Positions 16,787-25,358 are shown, numbered from the stretch's first letter. The stretch is DNA of 50,085 nt from Candidatus Kaiserbacteria bacterium (GCA_027083345.1 JALWOZ010000025.1:1-50085), one strand, 5' to 3'. A program made the numbers and translations. The notes: generated by a model not told the origin, from the sequence alone.

Positions 16787-17413
16787 ATGAGTATAGACAC
16801 AATATTCCAAATTATAATTTTAATCTTTGCGGTAATAGTGCATGAGGTTTCTCACGGTGTCATGGCATATTATTTAGGAGATATGACAGCTAAGAGGGCG
16901 GGGAGACTCACACTCAACCCATTGCCACACATAGACATGCTAGGTTCAATAATATTGCCGGCACTTATGGTGCTCTCACATTCGCCGATACTCTTTGGTT
17001 GGGCTAAGCCTGTGCCGTATAACCCGTACAATCTGCGTAGGGGAGGTAGGTGGGCCGAGTCTCTCGTGGCCTTTGCTGGGCCACTTAGCAACTTTGTGCT
17101 GGCTATAATATTTGGCTTTGCAATAAGGTTTGGTATTGTGCCAACCGAGGCACTGAGCATAGCCTTTATAGCAGTATATATAAATGTACTATTAGGCATA
17201 TTTAACCTAATACCTATACCACCACTTGACGGCTCTAAGGTATTACCTAGCTTATTGCCACGCACACTGGCAGCTCAATATGCTCAGTTAACAGCATCAT
17301 TGCAGAGGAGTCCGTTTATAGGCTTTGGCTTTGTGTTAGTGCTAGTAATGCTATTTGGTTCAGTACTCAGCACAGCTGTATATGCTGTATCAAAGCTGAT
17401 AATAGGCATGTAG
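16787..17413 (+). CDS. Site-2-type intramembrane metalloprotease (M50 family)
   Basis: This 208-residue membrane protein has the zinc motif HEVSH (H19, E20, H23) in its first helix and the second-half motif NLIPIPPLDG (about residues 140-149) with the third ligand aspartate. It lacks PDZ and CBS domains, so it is the minimal form. Family members cut membrane-bound anti-sigma factors or signal-peptide remnants. No substrate is evident nearby. The M50 identity is firm, the target unknown. Confidence 0.92.
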   Translation: MSIDTIFQIIILIFAVIVHEVSHGVMAYYLGDMTAKRAGRLTLNPLPHIDMLGSIILPALMVLSHSPILFGWAKPVPYNPYNLRRGGRWAESLVAFAGPLSNFVLAIIFGFAIRFGIVPTEALSIAFIAVYINVLLGIFNLIPIPPLDGSKVLPSLLPRTLAAQYAQLTASLQRSPFIGFGFVLVLVMLFGSVLSTAVYAVSKLIIGM

Positions 17414-17441
17414 TTGCACTGAGAGGAGTTATGTGTATAAT
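17414..17441 (+). promoter_or_regulatory. Promoter of the S10-type ribosomal operon
   Basis: TTGCAC (17414-17419) and TATAAT (17436-17441) are separated by 16 bases, a close match to a housekeeping sigma promoter. It lies just after the protease stop and about 96 bases before rplC. This leaves a leader of roughly 90 bases. Confidence 0.7.
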
Positions 17442-17447
17442 ACCTGC

Positions 17448-17537
17448 ACCTAAGTTCTTATGAGAGAACCAATGGGCTCAGATTACATTTTGCGTATGAT
17501 GGCCTATTGAAAGATAGGTTATTTTAATTTTCAAATA
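17448..17537 (+). promoter_or_regulatory. Structured 5' leader of rplC
   Basis: The leader is unusually long for this window. It contains two small hairpins: GTTCT/AGAAC around 17453-17468 and CCTAT/ATAGG around 17503-17518. In other bacteria the leader of the S10 operon is the site of L4-mediated autoregulation. Whether this one works the same way cannot be told from one sequence. Confidence 0.4.
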
Positions 17538-18170
17538 ATGAAGTTTGGTTTAGGGACAAAACAACGTATGACGCAAGTCTTTGATGAGAGTGGTAGAGTA
17601 CAAGCAGCTACCATAGTAAAATCTTTGCCTCTTACAGTAACAGCTTTTAAAGGCAGTGAGGAGGAAGGATACACATCTGTGCAAGTAGGAGCAGGAGAAA
17701 AAAATAAGAAGAATATAGTAAAGGCACAACAAGGACAATTTGGTAAATATGGAAATTTTGCTGTAATTAAAGAGGTGCGAGACGTTGATGCAGGAGAGCT
17801 TAAAGAGGGAGACAAGATAGAGGTAGACACCTTTAAGGTAGGCGATACTGTGCAAGTTAGTGCTATTAGTAAAGCCAAAGGTTTTCAAGGTGTAGTTAAA
17901 CGTCATGGATTCAAAGGGGGGCGCCGTAGTCATGGTAATAAGCATCAAGAGCGTACGCCTGGCTCAATAGGCGCAACAGGGCCAGCTAGGGTGTTTAAAG
18001 GAGTACGTATGGCAGGACGCATGGGAGGTGAGCGTGTCACAGTTAAGAATCTTAAGGTATTACAAATTGACAAAGATACCGATACATTAGTATTATCTGG
18101 AGCAATACCAGGACGCAGAGGTACTCTAATAGAGGTGCTAGGGGTTAAATCTGTAGATTCAAAAGAGTAA
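17538..18170 (+). CDS. rplC: 50S ribosomal protein L3
   Basis: This 210-residue uL3 assembles early and reaches towards the peptidyl transferase centre. It has the internal segment KGFQGVVKRHGFKGG and the conserved RTPGSIGA and GRMGGERVTVKNL. A target glutamine for methylation may lie in the HQERTPG region. It is the first gene of the operon, since rpsJ (S10) is not in front of it as in E. coli. It starts after a promoter and a 90-base leader. Confidence 0.97.
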   Translation: MKFGLGTKQRMTQVFDESGRVQAATIVKSLPLTVTAFKGSEEEGYTSVQVGAGEKNKKNIVKAQQGQFGKYGNFAVIKEVRDVDAGELKEGDKIEVDTFKVGDTVQVSAISKAKGFQGVVKRHGFKGGRRSHGNKHQERTPGSIGATGPARVFKGVRMAGRMGGERVTVKNLKVLQIDKDTDTLVLSGAIPGRRGTLIEVLGVKSVDSKE

Positions 18171-18175
18171 ATATT

Positions 18176-18847
18176 ATGAAAGTAGATATATATACAACAA
18201 AAGGTAAGAAGGATGGTACAGCCACTGTATCTGATATTGTATTCTCAGCTAAGAGCAATGACTCACTTGTGCACCAAGTAGTTGTTAGTATGCAGTCTAA
18301 TGCTCGTATCGCAATAGCTCATACAAAAGACAGGAGTGATGTACGCGGAGGAGGTAAAAAACCATGGAAGCAGAAGGGTACAGGGCGCGCACGTGTAGGC
18401 TCAAGCCGCTCTCCTATTTGGCGTGGAGGTGGAGTAACCTTTGGCCCAACCAAAGATCGTAATTTTAATAAAAAGATAAATTCAAAGATGAGAGCGACAG
18501 CTCTGTATACAGCTTTGTCAGATAAGTTGCGTGCTAATCAAGTATTGTTTGTAGATAAGTTGAGTATAGAGGTACCTAAAACAGCTACAGCTAAGGTTAT
18601 AATTGATGCAATTTCAAAAATAAAAGGCTTTGAGAGTGTAAATGCTAAGCATAATGCTCTGATAATCTTTACAGTTGACAAAGACGTTAATGCTATCAAG
18701 AGTTTTGCCAACTTTGGTAATATATCGGTTAAAGAAGTACGTAATGCAAACCCTATAGATGTGCTTACTCATAAAAATGTGATAATAGTAGATCCAGAGG
18801 CTTCAAGTGCCGTGCTTGAAAGTCGTGTAAATAAAGAAAATAAATAA
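18176..18847 (+). CDS. rplD: 50S ribosomal protein L4
   Basis: This 223-residue uL4 lines the exit tunnel and regulates S10 operons in some bacteria. It shows the central basic loop with GGGKKPWKQKGTGRARVGS and the following SPIWRGGG typical of the family. It starts 5 bases after rplC and ends 2 bases before rplW. Confidence 0.97.
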   Translation: MKVDIYTTKGKKDGTATVSDIVFSAKSNDSLVHQVVVSMQSNARIAIAHTKDRSDVRGGGKKPWKQKGTGRARVGSSRSPIWRGGGVTFGPTKDRNFNKKINSKMRATALYTALSDKLRANQVLFVDKLSIEVPKTATAKVIIDAISKIKGFESVNAKHNALIIFTVDKDVNAIKSFANFGNISVKEVRNANPIDVLTHKNVIIVDPEASSAVLESRVNKENK

Positions 18848-18849
18848 TT

Positions 18850-19179
18850 ATGGCAGATAATAGAAAACAAAAGAATACAGAAATAAACTTCTCTAATATG
18901 AAGGCTTCTGAGGTATTGTTGCGCCCTAGATTAACAGAGAAGGCCATAAGCATGATGGACAATGGAGTATATGTTTTTGATGTATCACCAAGAGCTAATA
19001 AGGTTATGGTTAAGAATGCAATAAATGCGGTATATAAGGTACAACCTGAGAAAATAACAATAACAAGTGTAAAATCTAAAAAGAAGAGAAATGCTAAAAC
19101 AGGTAAAATGGGTGTAAAGAGTGGAGGGAAAAAGGCGTATGTATACCTAAAGAATGGTGATAGCATCTCAATAATGTAA
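18850..19179 (+). CDS. rplW: 50S ribosomal protein L23
   Basis: This 109-residue uL23 docks the signal recognition particle and trigger factor at the tunnel exit. RPRLTEKAISMMDNGVYVFDV is the family start, recognisable in pieces, and KKAYVYLKNGDSI ends it. About 20 extra N-terminal residues precede the usual start. The gap to rplD is 2 bases. Confidence 0.96.
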   Translation: MADNRKQKNTEINFSNMKASEVLLRPRLTEKAISMMDNGVYVFDVSPRANKVMVKNAINAVYKVQPEKITITSVKSKKKRNAKTGKMGVKSGGKKAYVYLKNGDSISIM

Positions 19180-19189
19180 TAAATTTTTT

Positions 19190-20038
19190 ATGAAAGCACA
19201 TAAACCAACAACACCAGGACGTAGAGGGATGACAAATATCTCATATAATACGGCCCTAACAAGGAGAAAGCCTCTCAAGAGTTTAACAAAAGGGTTTAAA
19301 AGAGGAGTTGGCCGTAATAATGCAGGTAGAATAACAACTCGCCACAAAGGTGGTGGAGTTAAGCGAGCGTATCGCATTATAGATTTTAAGTACAATAAGC
19401 ACGACATACCGGCTAAGATAGAGTCCGTAGAGTACGATCCAAATCGTAGTGCCTTTATAGGTGTGGCACTTTATGCCGATGGAGAGAGGCGTTATGTAGT
19501 TGTGTCTGGTGCGACTAAGGTGGGAGATACATTCGTAGTATCTGCCTCAGATGATACTAAAACACGATTGGGTAATAGACAGCCAATAGGTAAGATGCAA
19601 GTGGGTACTATTGTTTATAATGTTGAGGTTAAACCTAATGGAGGTGCTAAACTTGCTCGTAGTGCCGGCAATTATATAGAGGTTATTGGACATGATCAGG
19701 GATACACTCAAATTAAGATGCCGAGCGGTGAGGTGCGTAAAGTACTTAGCACTTGTTGGGCTACTGTCGGGGAAGTGAGCAATTCGGAGCATAGGCTTGT
19801 AACTCTTGGTAAGGCAGGGCGTAAGCGTAAGATGGGCATACGCCCAACTGTGCGTGGTAGCGCTATGAATTCCGTAGATCACCCATATGGTGGTGGAGAG
19901 GGTAAGGCCGGTCGTGGACGCAGGCGCGCTATCTCTAAGTGGGGTAAGCCAACAGGTATTGGGCAGAAGTCTCGCAAGCCAAAGAAGTACTCAAACAAGC
20001 TTATAGTAAACAGACGTAAGGTAGGTAAGCGAAAATAG
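19190..20038 (+). CDS. rplB: 50S ribosomal protein L2
   Basis: This uL2 has 282 residues and is essential for subunit association and the peptidyl transferase centre. It shows RNNAGRITTRHKGGGVKR, the conserved C-terminal histidine segment NSVDHPYGGGEGK, and the basic tail. In nearly all bacteria rpsS comes next. Here two ATP-grasp genes and 350 intervening codons' worth of unusual content separate them. Confidence 0.97.
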   Translation: MKAHKPTTPGRRGMTNISYNTALTRRKPLKSLTKGFKRGVGRNNAGRITTRHKGGGVKRAYRIIDFKYNKHDIPAKIESVEYDPNRSAFIGVALYADGERRYVVVSGATKVGDTFVVSASDDTKTRLGNRQPIGKMQVGTIVYNVEVKPNGGAKLARSAGNYIEVIGHDQGYTQIKMPSGEVRKVLSTCWATVGEVSNSEHRLVTLGKAGRKRKMGIRPTVRGSAMNSVDHPYGGGEGKAGRGRRRAISKWGKPTGIGQKSRKPKKYSNKLIVNRRKVGKRK

Positions 20039-20051
20039 TAATTTTGACTTT

Positions 20052-20081
20052 TTGTCAAGGTAATTAAGCACTTGTTATACA
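20052..20081 (+). promoter_or_regulatory. Predicted promoter before the ATP-grasp pair
   Basis: TTGTCA (20052-20057) and TATACA (20076-20081) are spaced by 18 bases. A small TTGAC/GTCAA hairpin (20044-20057) overlaps the -35 side. It would allow the two ligase genes to be transcribed independently of the ribosomal operon. Confidence 0.5.
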
Positions 20082-20126
20082 CAATACCCATTTACTTAAC
20101 TAAAATAAAGTTGTTTAATTTTCTCT

Positions 20127-21437
20127 ATGACTAATAAAGTGAAGCCTAAAGAGGTTATTAAAAAGCCCACGAAGAAAAAGATAGTGCTTTTTGTGGGGTT
20201 TAGGAAGCCACAGGAAATTCATAACTGGATTGATGAAAATAATTTGCCATATAGAGTTTTTTCTATTTTAAGTAAAAAGACAAAAAAAGAAAGGCTAAAA
20301 AAAGCTGGAGAGGCCTTTAATGAGATTTTGTTGTGTGACTTTGCAGATGATAATTCTATATCTGAAGCATTGTTGCCTTACAGAAAGAATATCGTAGCTA
20401 TAACCGCTAGAGGTGAAGCAAATTCAACGCGATTGAGGAAGTGTTTACCACACTTACCATATATAAATACACCGACAGAGTCGTCTATCCTATGGGCAAC
20501 TGACAAAATAGAAATGCGGCAAAGAATGCACTCATTTGACGCTAATATTGTTCCTGATTTTGTACTTATAAAGGGTAATAATTCAGAAACTGTGGCAAGT
20601 ATAGAGAAGAGATTAGATTACCCAGTCATGGTGAAGCCGTCTGGTCTAGCCTCAAGCATGCTGGTTACCAATTGTTACCACAGAGACGAGTTAGAGACGG
20701 CATTATCTAGAGTATATAAACAGGCCAATATATTTCATCGTATATATAAAGAGTTTTATAAAGAAGACACGCCACAGGTATTAGTTGAGGAGCTTATGGA
20801 GGGCGAGATGTACTCTGTTGATGGGGTGGTTAATGGTAAGGGTAAGGTTATCTCTTATCCGCCTGTGCATGTTAAGACAGGTAAGCAGATTGGTTTTGAC
20901 GACTACTTTGGTTATCAAAGAATAACTCCATCCAGGCTTGGAAATAAAAGTATAAGAGAGGTCGAAAAGGTGACTAAACGAGCAGTACATGCAGTTGGGC
21001 TGCGCTACTCCTCTTTTCACTTAGAGCTGTTGCGCACTGAAGAGGGTTGGAAAGTTATTGAGATAGCACCGCGTATAGGCGGTTTTAGGCAAGAGATGTA
21101 TAAATTGAGTTACAACATAGATTTAATGCTTAATGATATTAATAATAAATTAAATAAAGAAATCACGGTACCTAAATCCTCACTGGGGTATACAGCTGTG
21201 TTACAGATGTTTGCAAAAAAGGAGGGGTATATTAAGAGGATTACTGGTATTAAAGTTATAAACAACATAGTCTCGATACATGAGGTAAAACAGCATAAGA
21301 AAGTTGGAGACAGGGTTAAGTTTGCTAAAAATGGCGGAGGTAGTGTACTGGATATAACACTACATAATGTAAGCCGTCCAGAGTTGTTGGCGGATATACG
21401 TAGAGTTGAACAAACTTTAAAAATTATAGTAAAATAA
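20127..21437 (+). CDS. ATP-grasp ligase (carbamoyl-phosphate-synthase-like fold)
   Basis: This 436-residue protein has a basic N-terminal tail, an N-terminal alpha/beta domain (about residues 18-115) and an ATP-grasp domain. Visible features are the ATP lysine in VMVKPSG (K170), the hinge acids in VEELMEGE (221-222), and two metal-binding acids in FHLELL (E300) and VIEIAPRIGG (E312). Enzymes of this superfamily join a carboxylate to an amine or thiol through an acyl phosphate. The substrate is not identifiable. It lies between rplB and rpsS and is followed 13 bases later by a second ATP-grasp gene, so the two probably act together. It is not one of the usual purine, biotin or CPS enzymes. Confidence 0.8.
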   Translation: MTNKVKPKEVIKKPTKKKIVLFVGFRKPQEIHNWIDENNLPYRVFSILSKKTKKERLKKAGEAFNEILLCDFADDNSISEALLPYRKNIVAITARGEANSTRLRKCLPHLPYINTPTESSILWATDKIEMRQRMHSFDANIVPDFVLIKGNNSETVASIEKRLDYPVMVKPSGLASSMLVTNCYHRDELETALSRVYKQANIFHRIYKEFYKEDTPQVLVEELMEGEMYSVDGVVNGKGKVISYPPVHVKTGKQIGFDDYFGYQRITPSRLGNKSIREVEKVTKRAVHAVGLRYSSFHLELLRTEEGWKVIEIAPRIGGFRQEMYKLSYNIDLMLNDINNKLNKEITVPKSSLGYTAVLQMFAKKEGYIKRITGIKVINNIVSIHEVKQHKKVGDRVKFAKNGGGSVLDITLHNVSRPELLADIRRVEQTLKIIVK

Positions 21438-21450
21438 ATTTATACATTAC

Positions 21451-22344
21451 ATGAAGACTTTTTATACAATTAACTTTTCTGAGAGTAACCCTAAGAAAGA
21501 GTTGTTAAGAGAGCTAAAGGCTGCTTTGTTAGGTAAGAATATTGACTATAAGAATATTAAATCTGAAGATGTATTAGTAGATATTGGAGACGGTGTTGTG
21601 CATTCTCCAAAAATTATAGTTAATAACTCTTGTGTGGATATAGAAGATGCATATTTTTGGTTTAGGAGCAAGGGTAATAGTCGTCGCATGATATCAGTCA
21701 TCGCTTCTTTGTTAGATACCTTGGGTGTAGCTTTTTCTGATCCATTTAAAAAGTATGCAAGTAAGATCCATTCTAAGCCAATGCAGGCAATTAGACTAAG
21801 TGGAGCTAATATAAGGATCCCTCGTACACTTATAAGTACTGTGTTAGGACTGACCGCTAATGAGCAATATATAAAAGATAATATGATATTTCCTGTAGTA
21901 TTCAAGGCAGATGGGTCACAAGGCAGGAATGTGTGGAAAGTTAACTCGGTTGAAGATATTAAACATAGGTTATCTCAAGTGTCAGAAAAACGCACAGAAA
22001 TATTTGTAATTCAAGAGGTGGTGACTGGGGCTGACTATGATATAAGAGCATTATTTTTTAAAGATAAATTTATCGGGGCTATACGGAGACAGGGGTCTGG
22101 ATTTTTAAACAATTATTCACAAGGTGGAAATGTTGAGAAGTATACTTTAACAAGCGAAGAAATGGCAATTTGCCAGGAGGCCAAAGCTGTTTCGTTACTT
22201 GATTATATAGGTGTCGATTTCATGGTAGACTCAAAAGGTAGGCCAGTTATTATTGAATTACAAAATGGTCCCGGCTCAAGTGCGATGAGGATAACACACC
22301 CAGGGTTAAATATAGGCGAAAGCATTGTAGATAGTTTGACTTAG
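21451..22344 (+). CDS. RimK-like ATP-grasp ligase
   Basis: This 297-residue protein has an N-terminal domain and then an ATP-grasp fold resembling RimK and tubulin-tyrosine-ligase-type enzymes. It shows FKADGSQGRNV (K152 and a glycine-rich loop at 154-161), VIQEVVTGADYDIRAL with the acidic hinge and R199, GVDFMVD (D256), and the metal-binding IIELQNGPGSSAM (E269, N272). RimK adds glutamates to ribosomal protein S6. No assignment to S6 is claimed here, but a peptide- or protein-modifying role fits the fold and the location inside a ribosomal operon. The 3' end carries the -35 box of the rpsS promoter. Confidence 0.8.
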   Translation: MKTFYTINFSESNPKKELLRELKAALLGKNIDYKNIKSEDVLVDIGDGVVHSPKIIVNNSCVDIEDAYFWFRSKGNSRRMISVIASLLDTLGVAFSDPFKKYASKIHSKPMQAIRLSGANIRIPRTLISTVLGLTANEQYIKDNMIFPVVFKADGSQGRNVWKVNSVEDIKHRLSQVSEKRTEIFVIQEVVTGADYDIRALFFKDKFIGAIRRQGSGFLNNYSQGGNVEKYTLTSEEMAICQEAKAVSLLDYIGVDFMVDSKGRPVIIELQNGPGSSAMRITHPGLNIGESIVDSLT

Positions 22345-22364
22345 AGCCGATTTCCGTGTAAGAT
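22336..22364 (+). promoter_or_regulatory. Promoter for rpsS and downstream genes
   Basis: TTGACT (22336-22341) and TAAGAT (22359-22364) are 17 bases apart, the ideal spacing. The -35 box is inside the last codons of the RimK-like gene. It would restart transcription of the ribosomal operon after the inserted pair. Confidence 0.6.
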
Positions 22365-22389
22365 AGCGCCTACTTAAAAAATAAACAGT

Positions 22390-22713
22390 ATGACACGATC
22401 AGTTAAAAAAGGGCCGTATGTATACGACAAACTTCTAAAGAAGGTAGCTGCACAAACACCTGATGGAGGAGCTATAAAGACATGGGCGCGTAATTCGCAG
22501 ATACATCCAGACTTTGTAGGGTATACATTTGCGGTGCATCATGGCAACGGCTTTACAGACGTACTCATTTCAGAGGAAATGGTTGGTCACAGGTTAGGCG
22601 AGTTTGCACCTACTAAGAAGTTTGGCCGTCATGGAGGTAAAATGCAGAAAGAGCTAGATCAGAAGAAGCGTCAAGCAGAGATAGATGCAGCAAAGGCAGC
22701 AAAGGCAGCATAA
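22390..22713 (+). CDS. rpsS: 30S ribosomal protein S19
   Basis: This 107-residue uS19 lies in the head of the small subunit. MTRSVKKGPYVYDKLLKKV and HRLGEFAPTKKFGRHGGK are family signatures. About 15 extra C-terminal residues are Lys/Ala rich. It follows the ATP-grasp genes by 45 bases and precedes rplV in the normal order. Confidence 0.97.
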   Translation: MTRSVKKGPYVYDKLLKKVAAQTPDGGAIKTWARNSQIHPDFVGYTFAVHHGNGFTDVLISEEMVGHRLGEFAPTKKFGRHGGKMQKELDQKKRQAEIDAAKAAKAA

Positions 22714-22726
22714 TAGATAAGCGATT

Positions 22727-23050
22727 ATGAAAGCATTTCTTAAAAATCACAGACAAACACCACGCAAGACACGTCTTGTGGCAGATTTGGTGCGTGGGAA
22801 GACTGTGGAGAGTGCTATAGCAATGCTTAGCTTTACAGATAAGAAGTCAGCAGTAGCCATAAAGGCCCTTATAGAATCTGCTGTGGCAAATGCTAAGCAG
22901 GCCGGAGTAGATGTGGCAAGGTTGTTTATAAAAGAAATACGAGTAGATGAGGGGTTGAAGATGAAGAGGTGGCGACCACGCGAGCGCGGTAGGGCAGCGC
23001 CATTCCGTCGTAGAACTTCTAAAGTTAGTTTGGTCTTAGGAGAGAAATAA
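22727..23050 (+). CDS. rplV: 50S ribosomal protein L22
   Basis: This 107-residue uL22 has the hairpin loop that lines the exit tunnel. RQTPRKTRLVADLVRGK at the N-terminus and MKRWRPRERGRAAPFRRRTS at the C-terminus are diagnostic. It lies 13 bases after rpsS and 12 before rpsC. Confidence 0.97.
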   Translation: MKAFLKNHRQTPRKTRLVADLVRGKTVESAIAMLSFTDKKSAVAIKALIESAVANAKQAGVDVARLFIKEIRVDEGLKMKRWRPRERGRAAPFRRRTSKVSLVLGEK

Positions 23051-23062
23051 ATTTTAATTATT

Positions 23063-23758
23063 ATGACACACACAGTACATCCATATGCACATAGATTAGG
23101 GATAATACGCGACTGGAAGTCTCGTTGGTTCTCTAACAGTAAGGCAGGTTATCGTAATAATTTACGAGTAGATACTAATGTAAGAGTCTTTTTAGATAAG
23201 AGACTTAGGGGTTTGTATGTAGATGCCGTAGATATAGAGAGAGATCGCTCAGAATTGCGTATAACTATTAAGACATCACGACCTGGTATTATAATAGGTA
23301 GGGATGGAGAAGGAAGTAAAAAATTACAAGAAGAGATAAGTAAGGTTGTGCGTAAGAGTTTGGCAGGTACAGGGGATGCAAATAAATTACAAGTAAAAGT
23401 AGACATTGTAGAGGTGCGCTCTCCGGAGTCACGTGCCGCTATTGTTGCGTATATGGCTGTTGAGGGCTTAGAAAGTCGACAACCATTTCGTAGAGTTATG
23501 AAGCAATTAATAGAGAAGGCTATGGCAAACAGAGATGTGCAAGGGGTACGTATACGTATGTCTGGTAGGTTGGGAGGAGCTGATATGGCCCGTTCTGAGG
23601 AGGTGCGTAAAGGTCGTGTGCCTTTGCAAACACTTAGGGCAGATATAGACTATGCCTCTGAGTATGCAATGATTCCACAAGGTAAGATCGGTATTAAAGT
23701 TTGGATATATAGAGGGGAGATTTTCGACGATACCTCAAAAGGAGATAATAATAAATAA
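23063..23758 (+). CDS. rpsC: 30S ribosomal protein S3
   Basis: This 231-residue uS3 has an N-terminal KH domain (SRPGIIIGRDGEGSKKL) and a C-terminal domain with RMSGRLGGADMARSE and GKIGIKVWIYRGE. It forms part of the mRNA entry channel and its helicase site. It stands in standard order between rplV and rplP. Confidence 0.97.
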   Translation: MTHTVHPYAHRLGIIRDWKSRWFSNSKAGYRNNLRVDTNVRVFLDKRLRGLYVDAVDIERDRSELRITIKTSRPGIIIGRDGEGSKKLQEEISKVVRKSLAGTGDANKLQVKVDIVEVRSPESRAAIVAYMAVEGLESRQPFRRVMKQLIEKAMANRDVQGVRIRMSGRLGGADMARSEEVRKGRVPLQTLRADIDYASEYAMIPQGKIGIKVWIYRGEIFDDTSKGDNNK

Positions 23759-23766
23759 ACAAGAAC

Positions 23767-24189
23767 ATGTTATTCCCCAAAAAGACAAAGTACAGGAAGT
23801 GGCAAACAGGGCGTAAAAATCCTGCTAAGCTTAATAAAGTTGCCACAAGAGGCACTAATGTAGTTTTTGGATCTTTTGGGGTTAAGGCTTTAACCCAAGC
23901 TCGTATTACATCTAACCAAATAGAAGCCACAAGGCGTGTTATAGTGCGCACGATAGGGAAGACGGGTAAAATATGGATACGTATTTTCCCCGATAGACCG
24001 TATACACGTAAAGCATCAGAGGTAGGCATGGGTAAGGGTAAAGGAGATCCGGAAGGATTTGTTTGTGAGGTGCGACCAGGTAGGGTTATATTTGAGATAG
24101 ACGGAGTACCTGAGGATGTGGCCAGAGAGGCAATGCGTAAGGCAGGTACTAAATTACCTTTAAAAACAAAGATAGTAGAGCGTAAATAA
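23767..24189 (+). CDS. rplP: 50S ribosomal protein L16
   Basis: This 140-residue uL16 helps place the A-site tRNA. The segments RVIVRTIGKTGKIWIRIFPD and GMGKGKGDPEGFVCEVRPG are diagnostic. The spacing of 8 bases from rpsC and 5 to rpmC supports a single transcript. Confidence 0.97.
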   Translation: MLFPKKTKYRKWQTGRKNPAKLNKVATRGTNVVFGSFGVKALTQARITSNQIEATRRVIVRTIGKTGKIWIRIFPDRPYTRKASEVGMGKGKGDPEGFVCEVRPGRVIFEIDGVPEDVAREAMRKAGTKLPLKTKIVERK

Positions 24190-24194
24190 TAATT

Positions 24195-24401
24195 ATGAGC
24201 AAGCAAGAGGATTACAAAAAGAAGAGTGTAAAGGATATAAAAGGCATAATTGAAGATGCTTATAAGACTCTGGGTAATGCACGTTTTGGTGCTGCCGGTA
24301 GTAGGGCTAATAACACTCCAGAAGGTAAGAAGGCTAAAAAGGTCATTGCCAGAGCCAAGACAGAATTAAGATTAAGAGAGCTAAAGGATCAAATTAAGTA
24401 A
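24195..24401 (+). CDS. rpmC: 50S ribosomal protein L29
   Basis: This 68-residue uL29 is a two-helix protein at the tunnel exit. Its C-terminal half with VIARAKTELRLRELK is characteristic, and its position between rplP and rpsQ confirms the call. The N-terminal portion is diverged. Confidence 0.9.
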   Translation: MSKQEDYKKKSVKDIKGIIEDAYKTLGNARFGAAGSRANNTPEGKKAKKVIARAKTELRLRELKDQIK

Positions 24402-24410
24402 AATTTAATC

Positions 24411-24659
24411 ATGACTACAAAAGACACAACAAATAGTAAAAAGACATTGACTGGAGAGGTGGTGAGTACATCTATGAAAGACACTGCTAAAGTGGCAGTG
24501 CAGAGGTATGTAAAACATCCAAAATATAAAAAGTTTATTAAAAAGGTTAAAAACTTTTTGGTGCATGATAAGGGCAATACTGCCAAGATTGGAGATAGGG
24601 TAATTATAGAGGAGTGTAGGCCAATATCTAAGTCAAAGCATTTTATAATAAAAAAGTAA
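24411..24659 (+). CDS. rpsQ: 30S ribosomal protein S17
   Basis: This 82-residue uS17 binds 16S rRNA early in assembly. LTGEVVSTSMKDTAKVAVQR, HPKYKKFIKK and GDRVIIEECRPISKSKHF are family hallmarks. The next gene starts one base after its stop. Confidence 0.96.
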   Translation: MTTKDTTNSKKTLTGEVVSTSMKDTAKVAVQRYVKHPKYKKFIKKVKNFLVHDKGNTAKIGDRVIIEECRPISKSKHFIIKK

Positions 24660-24660
24660 T

Positions 24661-25032
24661 ATGATACAGCCACAAACAATAGTTAAAATAGTAGATAACT
24701 CTGGAGGTAAGGTAGGGCGTGTGTTTAAAGTGCTTGGTGGATCTAAGAAACGCTATGCAAAGGTGGGTGAGCAGGTTATACTCGCTGTGCAGAGCGCAGA
24801 GCCACGTAAGAATGTGAAGAAGAAAGATGTGCTCTGTGGTGTGGTTGTACGGCAAAAGAAAGCCTTTAGGCGTAAAGATGGCTCATATATACGTTTTGAT
24901 GAGAATGCGGTTGTTATAATAGATAAAGTTAAGAAGGAGCCAAAATCAACCCGTATATTTGGCCCAGTACCACGCGAGCTTGGAGAGATGGGTTATCAAA
25001 AGATCCTCTCTATGGCTCCAGAGGTTTTATAA
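24661..25032 (+). CDS. rplN: 50S ribosomal protein L14
   Basis: This 123-residue uL14 sits at the subunit interface. MIQPQTIVKIVDNSGGK, the RRKDGSYIRFDENAVVII region and the ending GPVPRELGEMGYQKILSMAPEV-type segment are all typical. It is coupled to rpsQ by a one-base gap. Confidence 0.97.
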   Translation: MIQPQTIVKIVDNSGGKVGRVFKVLGGSKKRYAKVGEQVILAVQSAEPRKNVKKKDVLCGVVVRQKKAFRRKDGSYIRFDENAVVIIDKVKKEPKSTRIFGPVPRELGEMGYQKILSMAPEVL

Positions 25033-25044
25033 TTAATATTTATT

Positions 25045-25353
25045 ATGAAAATACGTAAAGATGACAAAGTAATAGTTATAGCCGGTAAAGATAAAGGCAA
25101 TCAAGGTAAGGTACTAAAGGCTATGCCTAAGACCAATAAGGTTGTAGTAGAGGGTGTTAATATAGTCAAAAAGCACATAAAAAGCTCTGGTCAGGAGAGA
25201 GTAGGTAAAATAGTAGAGAAAGCTATGCCAATAGATGTCTCTAACGTAGCACTTATAGACCCAAAAACAAAAAAGGCAACCAGAGTAAGGGTAGAGAAGA
25301 AGGACGGTAAACTAATACGCATTGCTACTAAAAGTGGTAGTCAAATTAAATAA
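25045..25353 (+). CDS. rplX: 50S ribosomal protein L24
   Basis: This 102-residue uL24 has an N-terminal KOW motif (KIRKDDKVIVIAGKDKGNQG) and is an assembly initiator of the large subunit. The conserved VVEGVNIVKKH follows. It lies in order between rplN and rplE. Confidence 0.97.
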   Translation: MKIRKDDKVIVIAGKDKGNQGKVLKAMPKTNKVVVEGVNIVKKHIKSSGQERVGKIVEKAMPIDVSNVALIDPKTKKATRVRVEKKDGKLIRIATKSGSQIK

Positions 25354-25358
25354 ATATT

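Noticed and set aside
20044-20057. TTGAC/GTCAA hairpin after rplB as a terminator
   Set aside because: The stem is only five base pairs and no T run follows, so it is noted only as overlapping the -35 region.
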